A DNA stretch of 64,000 nt from Owenia fusiformis (taxonomy: Eukaryota; Annelida; Polychaeta; Sabellida; Oweniidae). The DNA is taken from NCBI GenBank assembly GCA_903813345.2, contig CAIIXF020000005.1:38379375-38443374 (forward strand), in the 5' to 3' direction. This document shows positions 24,601 through 39,600 of this stretch, piece after piece (within the stretch, counting starts at the first letter, position 1; each line of letters starts with the position of its first letter). The notes under the pieces were generated by a model, which worked only from the letters and a program-made list of their open reading frames with translations, searched no databases and was not told the origin of the DNA. A program made the translations under genes and the position numbers.

Positions 24601-27600
24601 ACAACAGCAGATCAAACAACTGTTGTTTCTACAACAGATCCAACAACTACTGGTATGACAACAGCAGATCAAACAACTGTTGTTTCTACAACAGATCAAA
24701 CAACTACTGGTATGAAAACAACAGATCAAACAACTGCTGGTTTTACGACGGATCAAACAACTGCTGGTATGACAACAACAGATCAAACAACTACTAGTAT
24801 GAAAACAACAGATCAGACAACTGCTGGTATGAAAACAACAGATCAGACAACTACTGGTTTTACGGCGGATCAAACAACTGCTGGTATGACAACAACAGAT
24901 CAAACAACTACTGGTATGAAAACAACAGATCAAACAACTACTGGTATGAAAACAACAGATCAAACAACTGCTGGTTTTACGGCGGATCAAACAACTGCTG
25001 GTATGACAACAACAGATCAAACAACTACTGGTATGAAAACAACAGATAAGACAACTGTTGGTTTTACGACGGATCAAACAACTGCTGGTATGAGAACAAC
25101 AGATCAAACAACTACTGGTATGAAAACAACAGATCAGACAACTGCTGGTTTTACGACAGATCAAACAACTGCTGGTATGACAACAACAGATCAAACAACT
25201 ACTGGTATGACAACAGCAGATCAAACAACTGCTGGTTCTACAACAGATCAAACAACAACTGGTATGAAAACAACAGATCAGACAACTACTGGTATGAAAA
25301 CAACAGATCAGACAACTGCTGGTATGACAACAACAGATCAAACAACGACTGGTATGAAAACAACAGATCAGACAACTACTGGTTTTACGACGGATCAAAC
25401 AACTGCTGGTATGACAAGAACAGATCAAACAACTACTGGTATGAAAATAACAGATCAGACAACTGCTGGTTTTACGACAGATCAAACAACTGGTGGTATG
25501 ACAACAACAGATCAAACAACTGCTGGTATGACAACAGATCAAACAACTACTGGTAATAAAACAACAGATCAAACAACTGTTGGTTCTACAACAGATCAAA
25601 CAACTACTGGTATGAAAACAACAGATCAAACAACTGCTGGTTTTACGACGGATCAAACAACTGCTGGTATGACAACAACATATCAAACAACTTCTGGCTT
25701 TACAACAGATCAAACAACAGCTGGTATGACAACAACAGATCAAACAACTACTGGTATAAAAATAACAGATCAGACAACTGCTGGTTTTACGACAGATCAA
25801 ACAACTGCTGGTATGACAACAACATATCAAACAACTACTGGCTTTACAACAGATCAAACAACAGCTGGTATGACAACAACAGATCAAACAACAACTGGTA
25901 TGAAAACAACAGATCAGACACCTGCTGGTTTTACAACAGATCAAACAACTACTGGTATGAAAACAACAGATCAAACAACTGCTGGTATGACAACAGCAGA
26001 TCAAACAACTGTTGTTTCTACAACAGATCCAACAACTACTGGTATGAAAACAACAGATCAAACAACTGCTGGTTTTACGACGGATCAAACAACTGCTGGT
26101 ATGACAACAACAGATCAAACAACTACTAGTATGAAAACAACAGATCAGACAACTGCTGGTATGAAAACAACAGATCAGACAACTACTGGTTTTACGGCGG
26201 ATCAAACAACTGCTGGTATGACAACAACAGATCAAACAACTACTGGTATGAAAACAACAGATCAAACAACTACTGGTATGAAAACAACAGATCAAACAAC
26301 TGCTGGTTTTACGGCGGATCAAACAACTGCTGGTATGACAACAACAGATCAAACAACTACTGACATGAAAACAACAGATAAGACAACTGTTGGTTTTACG
26401 ACGGATCAAACAACTGCTGGTATGAGAACAACAGATCAAACAACTACTGGTATGAAAACAACAGATCAGACAACTGCTGGTTTTACGACGGATCAAACAA
26501 CTGCTGGTATGACAACAACAGATCAAACAACTGCTGGTATGACAACAACATATCAAACAACTACTGGTATGACAACAGCAGATCAAACAACTGCTGGTTC
26601 TACAACAGATCAAACAACAACTGGTATGAAAACAACAGATCAGACAACTACTGGTATGAAAACAACAGATCAGACAACTGCTGGTATGACAACAACAGAT
26701 CAAACAACTACTGGTATGAAAACAACAGATCAGACAACTACTGGTTTTACGATGGATCAAACAACTGCTGGTATGACAAGAACAGATCAAACAACTACTG
26801 GTATGAAAATAACAGATCAGACAACTGCTGGTTTTACGACAGATCAAACAACTGGTGGTATGACAACAACAGATCAAACAACTGCTGGTATGACAACAGA
26901 TCAAACAACTACTGGTAATAAAACAACAGATCAAACAACTGTTGGTTCTACAACAGATCAAACAACTACTGGTATGAAAACAACAGATCAAACAACTGCT
27001 GGTTTTACGACGGATCAAACAACTGCTGGTATGACAACAACATATCAAACAACTTCTGGCTTTACAACAGATCAAACAACAGCTGGTATGACAACAACAG
27101 ATCAAACAACTACTGGTATAAAAATAACAGATCAGACAACTGCTGGTTTTACGACAGATCAAACAACTGCTGGTATGACAACAACATATCAAACAACTAC
27201 TGGCTTTACAACAGATCAAACAACAGCTGGTATGACAACAACAGATCAAACAACAACTGGTATGAAAACAACAGATCAGACACCTGCTGGCTTTACAACA
27301 GATCAAACAACTGGTGGGTCTACAACGGATCAAACAACTGCTGGTTTTACGACGGATCAAACAACTGCTGGTATGACAACAACAGATCAAACAACTACTG
27401 GTATGAAAATAACAGATCAGACAACTGCTGGTTTTACGACAGATCAAACAACTGCTAGTATGACAACAACAGATCAAACAACTACTGATATGAAAACAAC
27501 AGATCAGACAACTGCTGGTATGACAACAGCAGATCAAACAACTGTTGGTTCCTCAACAGATCAAACAACTACTGGTATGAAAACAACAGATCAGACAACT

Positions 27601-30600
27601 GCTGGTTTTACGACGGATCAAACAACTGCTGGTATGACAACAACAGATCAAACAACTACTGGTATGAAAACAACAGATCAGACAACTGCTGGTTTTACGA
27701 CGGATCAAACAACTGCTGGTATGACAACAACAGATCAAACAACTACTGGTATGACAACAGCAGATCAAACAACTGCTGGTTCTACAACAGATCAAACAAC
27801 TACTGGTATGAAAACAACAGATCAGACAACTACTGGTATGAAAACAACAGATCAGACTGCTGGTTTTACGACGGATCAAACAACTGCTGGTATGACAACA
27901 ACAGATCAAACAACTACTGGTATGAAAACAACAGATCAGACAACTGCTGGTTTTACGACGGATCAAACAACTGCTGGTATGACAAGAACAGATCAAACAA
28001 CTACTGGTATGAAAATAACAGATCAGACAACTGCCGGTTTTACGACAGATCAAACAACTGGTGGTATGACAACAACAGATCAAACAACTGCTAGTATGAC
28101 AACAGATCAAACAACTACTGGTAATAAAACAACAGATCAAACAACTGTTGGTTCTACAACAGATCAAACAACTACTGGTATGAAAACAACAGATCAAACA
28201 ACTGCTGGTATGACAACAACATATCAAACAACTACTGGCTTTACATCAGATCAAACAACAGCTGGTATGACAACAACAGATCAAACAACTACTGGTATGA
28301 AAATAACAGATCAGACAACTGCTGCTTTTACGACGGATCAAACAACTGCTGGTATGACAACAACAGATCAAACAACTACTGGTATGACAACAGCAGATCA
28401 AACAACTGCTGGTTCTACAACAGATCAAATAACTACTGGTATGAAAACAACAGATCAGACAACTACTGGTATGAAAACAACAGATCAGACAGCTGCTGGT
28501 TTTACGACGGATCAAACAACTGCTGGTATGACAACAATAGATCAAACAACAACTGGTATGAAAACAACAGATCAGACAACTGCTGGTTTTACGACTGATC
28601 AAACAACTGCTGGTATGACAAGAACAGATCAAACAACTACTGGTATGAAAATAACAGATCAGACAACTGCTGCTTTTACTACAAATCAAACAACTGGTGG
28701 TATGACAACAACAGATCAAACAACTGCTGGTATGACAACAGATCAAACAACTACTGGTAATAAAACAATAGATCAAACAACTGTTGGTTCTACAACAGAT
28801 CAAACAACTACTGGTATGAAAATAACAGATCAGACAACTGCTGGTTTTACGACAGATCAAACAACTACTGGTATGACAACAACAGATCAAACAACTACTG
28901 GTATGAAAATAACAGATCAGACAACTGCTGGTTTTACGACAGATCAAACAACTGCTAGTATGACAACAACAGATCAAACAACTACTGGCTTTACAACAGA
29001 TCAAACAACAGCTGGTATGACAACAACAGATCAAACAACTACTGGTATGAAAATAACAGATCAGACAACTGCTGGTTTTACGACAGATCAAACAACTGCT
29101 GGTATGACAACAACATATCAAACAACTACTGGCTTTATAACAGATCAAACAACAGCTAGTATGACAGATCAGACACCTGCTGGCTTTACAACAGATCAAA
29201 CAACTGGTGGTTCTACAATGGATCAAACAACTGCTGGTTTTACGACGGATCAAACAAATGCTGGTATGACAACAACAGATCAAACAACTACTGGTATGAA
29301 AACAACAGATCAGACAACTGTTGGTATGACATCAGCAGATCAAACAACTGTTGGTTTTACAACAGATCAAACAACTACTGGTATGAAAACAACAGATCAG
29401 ACAACTGCTGGTTTAACGACGGATCAAACAACTGCTTGTATGACAACAACAGGTCAAACAACTACTGGTATGAAAACAACAGATCAAACAACTGCTGGTA
29501 TGACAACAGCAGATCAAACAACTGCTGGTATGACAACAGATCAAACAACTACTGGTATGAAAATAACAGATCAAACAACTGCTGGTTTTACGACGGATCA
29601 AACAACTGCTGGTATGACAACAACATATCAAACAACTACTGGTATAAAAATAACAGATCAGACAACTGCTGGTTTTACGACGGATCAAACAACTGCTGGT
29701 ATGACAACAACAGATCAAACAACTGCTGGTATGACAACAACAGATCAAACAACTACTGGTATGAAAACAACAGATCAAACAACTGCTGGTATGACAACAG
29801 CAGATCAAACAACTGCTGGTATGACAACAACATATCAAACAACTACTGGTATAAAAATAACAGATCAGACAACTGCTGGTTTTACGACGGATCAAACAAC
29901 TGCTGGTATGACAACAACAGATCAAACAACTGCTGGTATGACAACAACAGATCAAACAACTGCTGGTATGACAACAACAGATCCAACAACTACTGGTATG
30001 AAAATAACAGATCAGACAACTGCTGGTTTAACGACGGATCAAACAACTGCTGGTATGACAACAACAGATCAAACAACTGCTGGTATGACAACAACAGATC
30101 CAACAACTACTGGTATGAAAATAACAGATCAAACAACTGCTGGTTTTACGACAGATCAAACAACTGCTGGTATGACAACAACATATCAAACAACTACTGG
30201 TATGAAAATAACAGATCAGACAACTGCTGGTTTTACGACAGATCAAACAACTGCTGGTATGACAACAACATATCAAACAACTGCAAGTTTTACAACAGAT
30301 CAAACAACAGCTGGTATGACAACAACAGATCAAACAACTACTGACTTTACAACAGATCAAACAACTGCTGGTATGACAACAACAGATCAACTTACTGCTG
30401 GTTCCACAAAAGATCAAACAACTGCTGGTATGACAACAACATATCAAACAACTACTGGCTTTACAACAGATCAAACAACAGCTGGTATGACAATAACAGA
30501 TCAAACAACTGCAGGTTCCACAAAAGATCAAACAACTACTGGTTCTACAACAGATCAAACTACTACTGGTATGAAAACAACAGATCAAATAACTGCTGGT

Positions 30601-33600
30601 TTTACAATAGAACAGACAACTGCTGGTATGACAACAGCAGATCAAACAACTGCAGGTTCCACAAACGATAAAACAACTGCTGGTTCTACAACAGATCAAA
30701 CAACTACTGGTATGAAAACAACAGATCAGACAACTGCTGGTTTTACGACAGATCAAACAACTACTGGTATGAAAATAACAGATCAAACAACTGCTCGTTT
30801 TACGACAGATCAAACAACTACTGGTATGAAAGTAACAGATCAAACAACTGCTGGTTCTACAACAGATCAAGCAACTGCTGGTTCTACAACATATCAAACA
30901 ACTACTGGCTTTACAACAGATCAAACAACTACTGGTATGAAAACAACAGATCAGACAACTGCTGGTTTTACGACAGATCAAACTACTACTGGTATGAAAA
31001 CAACAGATCAAATAACTGCTGGTTTTACAATAGAACAGACAACTGCTGGTATGAAAACATCAGATCAAACAACTACTGGTATGAAAACAACAGATCAAAC
31101 AACTGCTGGTTTTACGACGGATCAAACAACTACTGGTATGGCAACAACAGATCAGACAACTGCTGGTTTTACAACGACAGAGCAAACAACTACTGGTTTA
31201 ACAACAGATCAAACAACTGCTGGTTTTACGACGGATCAAACAACAACTGGTATGGCAACAACAGATCAAACAACTACTGGTATGAAAACAACAGATCAGA
31301 CAACTGCTGGTTTTACGACAGATCAAACAACTACTGGTATGAAAACAACAGATCAAACAACTACTGGTATGGCAACAACAGATCAGACAACTGCTGGTTC
31401 TACAACAGATCAAACTACTGTTGGTAGGGCAACAACTGATCAGAAAACTGCTGGTATGACAACAAAATTTCAAACAACTGCAGGTATGACAGCAACTGAT
31501 CAAACAACCGCTTCTACTCGAACAAATGGTCCAACAACTGGGGGAACTACGACAACCGGTCTAACTACTGTAGTTCCTACATTATCAAGTCAAACAACTA
31601 CTGGTTCTACGACAGATCAGACAACCGCTAGTACTACTTCATCTGATAACAAAACCGATGGAACTACTATAACTGGCCCAACAACGTCTGTGTTAACAAC
31701 AGGCCCAATAACTGGTGGTACGACAACAACATATCAAACAACTGCTAATTCTAAGACAACTGATGGAGCTACAACTGGTCCAAGAACTACTTCGTCTACG
31801 ACAGTTTCAAAAACGTCTAGTTCGACAAGTGCAATTACTATAACAACAGATCAAAGAACTTCTGGTTCTACAACAACAAGTCCAACAACTTTAGGTACTA
31901 AAACAATAGGTCTAACAACTGAAAGTTCTGTAACCACAGGACCAACCACTTATGGTGGTTCTAATACATCATTGCCCAGTATTACTACTAAAATAACCAC
32001 AGCCTCAACAACAGCAGCGAAAACGACAGCTCAAACAACTGAACCTCTTTGTATGTGTCCATGTGTCTGTACTGATCCTACAGCTGTTCCTTCTACCATT
32101 TCTACCAAAACTCCTCCTTCTAGAACTTCATCTCCGAGAAATTCGACATCATCAAAAGTCCCAACTACCCCAACACCAACTGAAACAACCACATCGTGTA
32201 TATGTACAACTATATCAGCTTATCCTACATTTACTTCTACCAGTGCCCGTACAACTACACCCATGAATTGTAAATACACTGAAGCAATTGAATGTATTGA
32301 TAACCTGAAGGAACATATTGACAAAGGATCAGACAGAGACACGTTATGTAGGTAAGATCACCGTAAACAATGTCATGGAATAGAATAGAAATAAAACACT
32401 GGATTAGGTTACACATGTGTAATCATGTAATCATTTTTATATTTTAGCGAGATAGAGGCCACGAGGGAGTGTATTTCCAACAGGACATTCGCCTGTGATC
32501 AGCATGTTATAAATCGGACATGGAATTATTTCAACTCTAAAGTTACAGTAAAAATCAGACAAGGGTGCTACGCAAAGGTATCGTTTCTCTCCAGTTACAG
32601 TATTTGTACTCACTATGCCCAAAACATATCTTTATGAGAACTAATTTCCGGCAATAAAAGCTTCTGCTCATATCTATTGATTTTCCTCTTACCCATGTTA
32701 GATCAACTGTACGGATATCAACAACATCATAGAAGGAGGTGGCCCTAAATACATTGACTTGGATATTAGAACATCTCCAACACAGATATGCAAAGACAAT
32801 AATCTAGATGATGACTGTCTTGTCTCTGTTACATTTGACCTAGAGTTGGGAGTACAACCAGCGTGAGTACAAAATTTGCATTGTACTATTTTTGTGAAGT
32901 AGTATTTCATTGATATGACCTTTGAACTCTCCGAATACAATGTTTCTGCATACCCAGTACGTAAAGATGCTATGACAAATATTTGAAAAGAACCTCAGGC
33001 TGATGTTAAATAATAAGAGGACGCAGTATATTCGTAAAATTATCTGGAATCGAAATATAACGTTATGGTATATGTTGTATTATAGTAATGACCATCAATT
33101 GTGAAAATTGTGACAAAAAAATTCAAATGAAATATACGTTACTTATGTCAGAATGACAGGTTCTTTATTTGAAGTGTACATGTTTTCAGCATGCTTAACG
33201 TAAAACTATCCTTCATGGTCGTAGGTGCCGCAAGAAGCACAAGATGAAGAAGAGGACCACCATCATATCCCAGGCAGTATTTGGAGACCACGCATATGCA
33301 GAGGAAGACACAACATGCGGCATAAATGTACAAGACTCAACATGGCAACAACATAACAGAATTCCAATATATGCAAAGATAGATAACAGGTAATACTGAT
33401 TGTACTTTTAGTTTTGGTTTATCTCTATATTTTATATCAACCTTACAACAAACCACCTTAGCAACATGAAGATGCGTTTCACCACAAGGAACTTCACCAC
33501 CTCATGGCAGCCACTAGAGAAAGGCATCATGGCCGGATGTACCATCTCCGTCATACTTTTCATAGCTGCAATGAACATGCTTCTGAAGGTTGGAGAAGCG

Positions 33601-36600
33601 CAATGCAAAGGGCCAAAAGCAAAGGATGGCACTAGACACCCATGCTGCAGGGCATTCATGGATGATATCACAGTCATGACGCAGTCTATCCCTGGCATGC
33701 GGTGGATTCTCACAAGTCTCGAGGAAATGGCTACATGGTCCCGTATGCAGTTTAAGCCCAAGAAATCACGCAGCATGACCATCGTCAAAGGACAACTGAC
33801 CCAAAGACACACTTTCAACATCCAAGGAGCAGCTATCCCATCCATCCAAGATGAACGTATAAAGTGCTTAGGGAAAGTCTATGACGAGACTTTAAAGGAT
33901 AGCAACACCACTAAGGAAGTCTTCAAGGAACTTGAAAGATGGATGGAAACTATTAACAAGAGTCACCTCCTAGGTAAATTCAAGGTATGGTGTTTCCAGT
34001 TTGGAGTAATCCCCCGATTACAATGGCCTTTCTCCTTGTATGAATTCCCTCTATCCCTTGTCAATTCCATGGAAAGGTTGTGCAACAGATTTTTGAGGAA
34101 ATGGTTAGGAGTACCTCCAAGCTTCAGCTCCTGTAACCTTTACAGCACATCTTCAAAGTTGTCCCTCCCAATTTCTTCACTGGTGGAGGAATTTAAGGTG
34201 GCCAAAGTCAGGGCCATTACAACCCTTCGGACGTCCAAGGATCCCAAGGTCCTTTCCTCAGGAGAATCAATATCAACTGGAAGGAAATGGAAACCTCAGC
34301 AAGCAATAGCAGAAGCAGACGAACGGGAGCGACATGAGCAGATAGTTGGAGTTGTTTGCCAAGGTCGATTAGGCTTAGGCAATTATGGTTCCAAGCTATT
34401 AGAAAAGACTCCAAAAGCAAAGAAAGACCGCCTGGTAAAGCAAACGCGTAAAGCGCAGGAAGAAGAACGCCTTGTAAAAGCAGTGGGGCTTTCCAAGCAG
34501 GGAAACTGGACCCAATGGGAATCAATCATGGAAAGATCTCCTACATGGAAAGATCTTTGGACAGTTGACCAAGCAAGCCTCAGCTTTATATTGCGCGCCT
34601 TTACTGACCTTTTACCAACTCCAACGAACCTAAGCACTTGGGGCCTTGAAAATGACAACACATGCCCTCTATGCAAAAGACCCAGATGTACCCTAACCCA
34701 CATCCTGAGCAGCTGCCAGACAGCACTGAGTGAAGGCCGGTACAGATGGCGACACGACAAAGTCCTACAGAAAATTGCTGAATGGGTCGACAGAGCTAGA
34801 ACACACAACAAGCAACTCTTCCCCACAAAGCCCATATTCACAGCATTTCAACTGGAGGGAAAGCAACCAACTCCAAGGACTAAGAATGCAGACCCATCAA
34901 TTCCTCTCTCGTCACTGTCTAAGGCCTCTGATTGGAAATTGCATGTCGACCTGGATAAGAAGTTAATCTTTCCTCAGAACATAGTAGCAACAACACTACG
35001 TCCTGACATGCTACTTTTATCAGAAAGTTCTAAGACCATACTAGTGATAGAACTTACAGTACCATGGGAGGAAAGAATAGACATATCCCACCAACTCAAG
35101 TACAACAAATACCAAGATCTAATCCATGAAGCCCAGAGCAAAGGATGGCAAGCAAGACTATACCCTGTAGAAGTAGGATGCAGGGGCTTCCCAGCTTTGT
35201 CTCTACGCTCATTGTTCAAAGACATTGGGGTACATTCTAGCCAACTCAGACGAGCAATGAGAGGAATTGGAGCAGTTTCAGAATCGTGCTCCAGGTGGCT
35301 CTGGATAAGAAGACGTGACAAATGGACCCACCAATAAAACGAAGAAGTTTTCCATCATTCTTCAACCACCAAATGAAATGTCCCAAAGCTTCAGTCTCTG
35401 GAATGGGAGTGTTGGTACCATCAAATATCTTAAACCAGCCAAAGGTCAGTCACAAGCCTGACGACAGAGACAGCCAAGCTTATACTACCCAAAGCTCCAT
35501 CCCAATCATCAGCTCACGAACAGTCCTATAGATGTAGCAAAGCACTTGATGTTTATACACAAAAAAAAAAAAAGTATATATTACATATCTTAAGTACCTG
35601 AAACTCCACTGCGTACATTAATAAAATCAAAATATGATCAACATAAAAGTATTTTGTCAATGATTACTGTGCATTTTATTCTGGTCCCATCTGAACTAGT
35701 ACTATGATATTTTTACTTTTAGACGTGATGGTCCTCAGACACGGGAACTGACAATTGGTATGTCCGTAGTACAAGGCGCAAAAGAATCTCAGTACATTGA
35801 GCTAGAAAGGTGCAATGTGAGTACAGTAGGCAACAGCAATTGGTATCTAATAAAAAATGAATTTCATTAGCCTGGATGTCACTAACAAACTTCGTAAAGT
35901 TCAGAATTCCTAGATCCCTTGTAACCCCTTGTAATCTATTGAAACAGTCAAACCAACTTCCCAATTTTTGATTTAGATGTTATTGATACTTGAAATAAGC
36001 ATTTATCTTCTTAAATATAGCATTGCTTTAGGTTCATATTGAAGACAGACTAAGGTTAGGAACATGTTCAACGCTGAATGATCCTCATCTGTCTACCTTT
36101 GACACATGGTAGGAACTGTAGTACGTCCCGTGTTCTGACTAAACTGCGTGAAACCAATCTAAGTCGTAAGGAGAGACGTTTTGTTCGGATGATTGTTATA
36201 ACATTTATTGTGTATTACTGTTTATCCCATACTTGGACGTGTTACAGGTACATAAAGCCGGTTTGTAAAAACTTATATTTTCATCAGCGGGCAGATATAT
36301 CTTTACGTCCCGCTCCGAGCGGGCAGATGTAGTATATCTGCCCGCTACGTCATAATCGCTGTTCCCATATTGGTTCGTTTTTGTAACGTTCGCATACTGT
36401 AAACGACAATGGAGAAAAACGTAGACAAATATCGCGATCTGTTTGATGCTTTAAAGAAGGGAAGGAGCTGTATGCCCCGTTAATATCAAAAATCCGGACA
36501 AGAATACAAAACTAGACATGAATATTTTAAAATAATTCCACGGTTGGTTGCAAAGTTTCTGAACTGTGGCCAATTGGAAAATGTGATTGGTATGGGATAA

Positions 36601-39600
36601 ACAGATCATCCTATAGTCGGTTCAGGATATTTTGATTATCCCTTGGCCAATATAATATATCTACCCTCGGGACCTACGGCCCTCGGGCAGATATATTATA
36701 TTGGCCTCGGGATAATCCCAATATCCCGAACCTCATATAGGATAATCTCTATATATTCACACATAGGAATGATATATCAACTTCCAGTCAATCAAAACAC
36801 ATCATACAATATAGTAGAATGTACTATACTAAACATTCTATATTTTTACAACTAATGAATGGTTATTTGAGATTCTATAAAATCGATTACCATCACGATT
36901 AGTGGCTGTTGATGGTACCGACTGTGTTCTCTCCTTACTACTAATCTACTTGCACATTTACGTATTACAGCTTGGTCACTTGTCCCAAATGTTTAATTGA
37001 CTTCTGTTTTTTGTTTCGCTATTTGTAAGCTTAAAACCAGTTCTGTTTGTTTTCCATGTGCATGTGTAGCTTTCCTATGCGCCTTAATTGTTGGAAGAAA
37101 GTTTTAGCGCATATTGGGACTCCTTTATGCATTTTAAGTGATTACAACCTTGCATTAGAGAAAGGCAGTTCCTTTTTTGTTATATATGACTAATTTCCAT
37201 AGAAAATATGAATACTCAATAAGCAACTGACTCAGAGCAAGGGAAGATACACAAATATAACGAATTACATACAAAAGTAGCGGCTTTGCAGAACAGCATT
37301 TAGAGCTACAAGGCAAAGATGATCTGAACATAAGAATGCTTTAAATGTAGGCTAAAAGCCTTCTGTTCACATTTGATTCATTTTACATGGACCTCATTTA
37401 AATCCGGTAGAGTTTCTTTGCATTGCTATGTTTGAAAAAGTTTTTGATGTTTCATGGTGACTCTCTGAGGTCAGCAACAAATGGTAACAGAAGCATCTTT
37501 TGATTTAATTTGTTCATCACCTAGTCTAACACCACCTCGTTTCGCATCACTTGATAAAGTATATAAAAACATGGACCCTCAAAGATTTAACATTTGGCAT
37601 TATTTCATGAGAGAATTGCGATTATTTTAGGAATTATGAGAATCACTTTGAAGGCCATTTTGTTCTATACAAACACAAGACCCTACCGTTTGAGGTACAG
37701 GTGATATACCAACGATGCTACCAGGTCCATGGTACATGCAATTGTGGGGCAGCTGTTAAAGCTGGAGACTCTGTATTTGTGGTTGATAGGTAGGTCATCG
37801 ACTATTTCTGTGTGTTTTCAAATTGTACTAGATTTTCGTTTGGTAGAGATATCCATCAGCACAGATTAAGACATAGCTTTTTATTTAGATGTGAACGCGA
37901 TGTCCTGGATCAACCCATATTTGGACGTGCACAAGGAAGATGGCACAATCCCCCAATGAAAACATTTGCGTATGTCTGGGATGATGAATTCACTCCTGGA
38001 GTTAGCATCCTCAGTAAGAGTGGAGGAAAGAAATATATTGTAAGTTATTTTTATGATTTAAAAGGAGCAATTTGGAAATACTACTTTCTTAATTTAGTGT
38101 ATTTACCACAGTGCGCCAGTAACATAAAAAGCCAAAATGTAAATGATCATACATATCTGATCGTACATATAAATAATATGTTCAAGGTTTACCTACCCAC
38201 TGGTACTAAAATCATAATAGAACAGTCATATGGCCACTTCATCAATGTCTATGTAACTGGTGGAGCTGGGGACTTTGACAATACAGAGGGTATGTTGCAT
38301 AAAACTCCTTGTTGTATTTTTTATTTCTAAGACTTTAAAAAGGAAAATTCAAAATGGCCTGTACATGCCCAATTTGTTTCAGTTTTAGATATTAATTCAA
38401 AAAAACTTCCCTGAATAAATAAGTCCCAAAGGGGGAAACGACCAAATTAAATAACAAACATCTTAGTGCACAACAAGTTAAGGGGAAATCGAACTTACAA
38501 TTCAGTATCCTTATGTATCATCTAAAACACAAGAAAACATGGTACCTCTACATCCAAATAGGTCTATGTGGAACATTCAATGACAATCCCCAAGATGAGT
38601 TGATGATGCTTGACGGATCCATATACCAAGGACCAGGCAGTGATCGTGGTGGCCAACCAAAGCTCTTCAATCAAGAATGGAGGTAATTATTCAAGCTGGA
38701 ACATACAAATATAAAGTAGCCCATGGTTATTCTTTACATTGAGATCCCAACCCTCACATTGAAACTTAAACAAGTACAAAAAGTAATTTCTACATTTAAG
38801 ATGCATTAACATGAAACCATTTGAACAAAATTGATTATCTTTGTACAATACCCCATTCCCCCTTTCTTAATGATCACTCCGAATTTCCTTGTCAGAGTAC
38901 CAGAGGCTGATAGGATATTTGGAGGTGTGCCGAAGACAGGCTGGCGTCCTCCAATGGTGTGTGAGTGCCATGAGCTGGAGGATAACAAGCCTTGTGGATA
39001 TGACTACATCACTGAGCACTGCGACCAGATAGAGAAAGGCATGGCATATTTCAATAATAATTAATTCATTTCTCAATTCCTAATTTTGACTGACCTTAGT
39101 GCCTTGTAATCATAACCTCACTAATCAGGTATAAAAGGGGAAATCCGTGATACAAGTACACTTATACTTATCAGGTACAAAAGACATCACTGACAGACTC
39201 CCCATAGTGAACATGGAAGACTTCCAGGGTGATGTTCCAAAGCAGATGCCTGTGATGATGAGAATGCGGGTACGGAGACAAGCAGTGGATTATAACTCCA
39301 CAGACTGGGAGGGACCAATCAACATTGATGAGACATACAACCCAGAGGTTGGTGATGGACACCATTCTGACATCATTAAAGTCATTTAAAAACACTTATA
39401 ACTTCTTACTTCTTCTCTGGTAATAGTTTTCCAATGAATCTAGGGTCCTAGAATGAATTAAATGCTGGAATTTTTACTTAGGCATATAGATCAAAGATGC
39501 CTAGCATGGTTAATTATGAGTAAATATTCATGTGTTCAACCATAATAATCCAGAACTCAACTTGGGGCCCCGTATGGGATGAACAGGAGGCCAAAGAATT

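Noticed and set aside
23560-27537. Very long minus-strand frames rich in Cys (MICCCHTSSCLICC type), up to 1325 codons, across the gene B array
   Set aside because: They are the complement of the Thr-rich repeat, which contains almost no triplets giving stops on the other strand. Splice sites, conserved flanks and phases all support the plus strand.
29436-30344. Plus-strand frame with Asn/Tyr/Trp repeats (YDNNRSNNYW)
   Set aside because: A second frame of the same minisatellite; no start, splice or flank support.
20090-31520. Regular short repeats that could suggest a CRISPR array
   Set aside because: Head-to-tail coding units without unique spacers, inside a eukaryotic exon.
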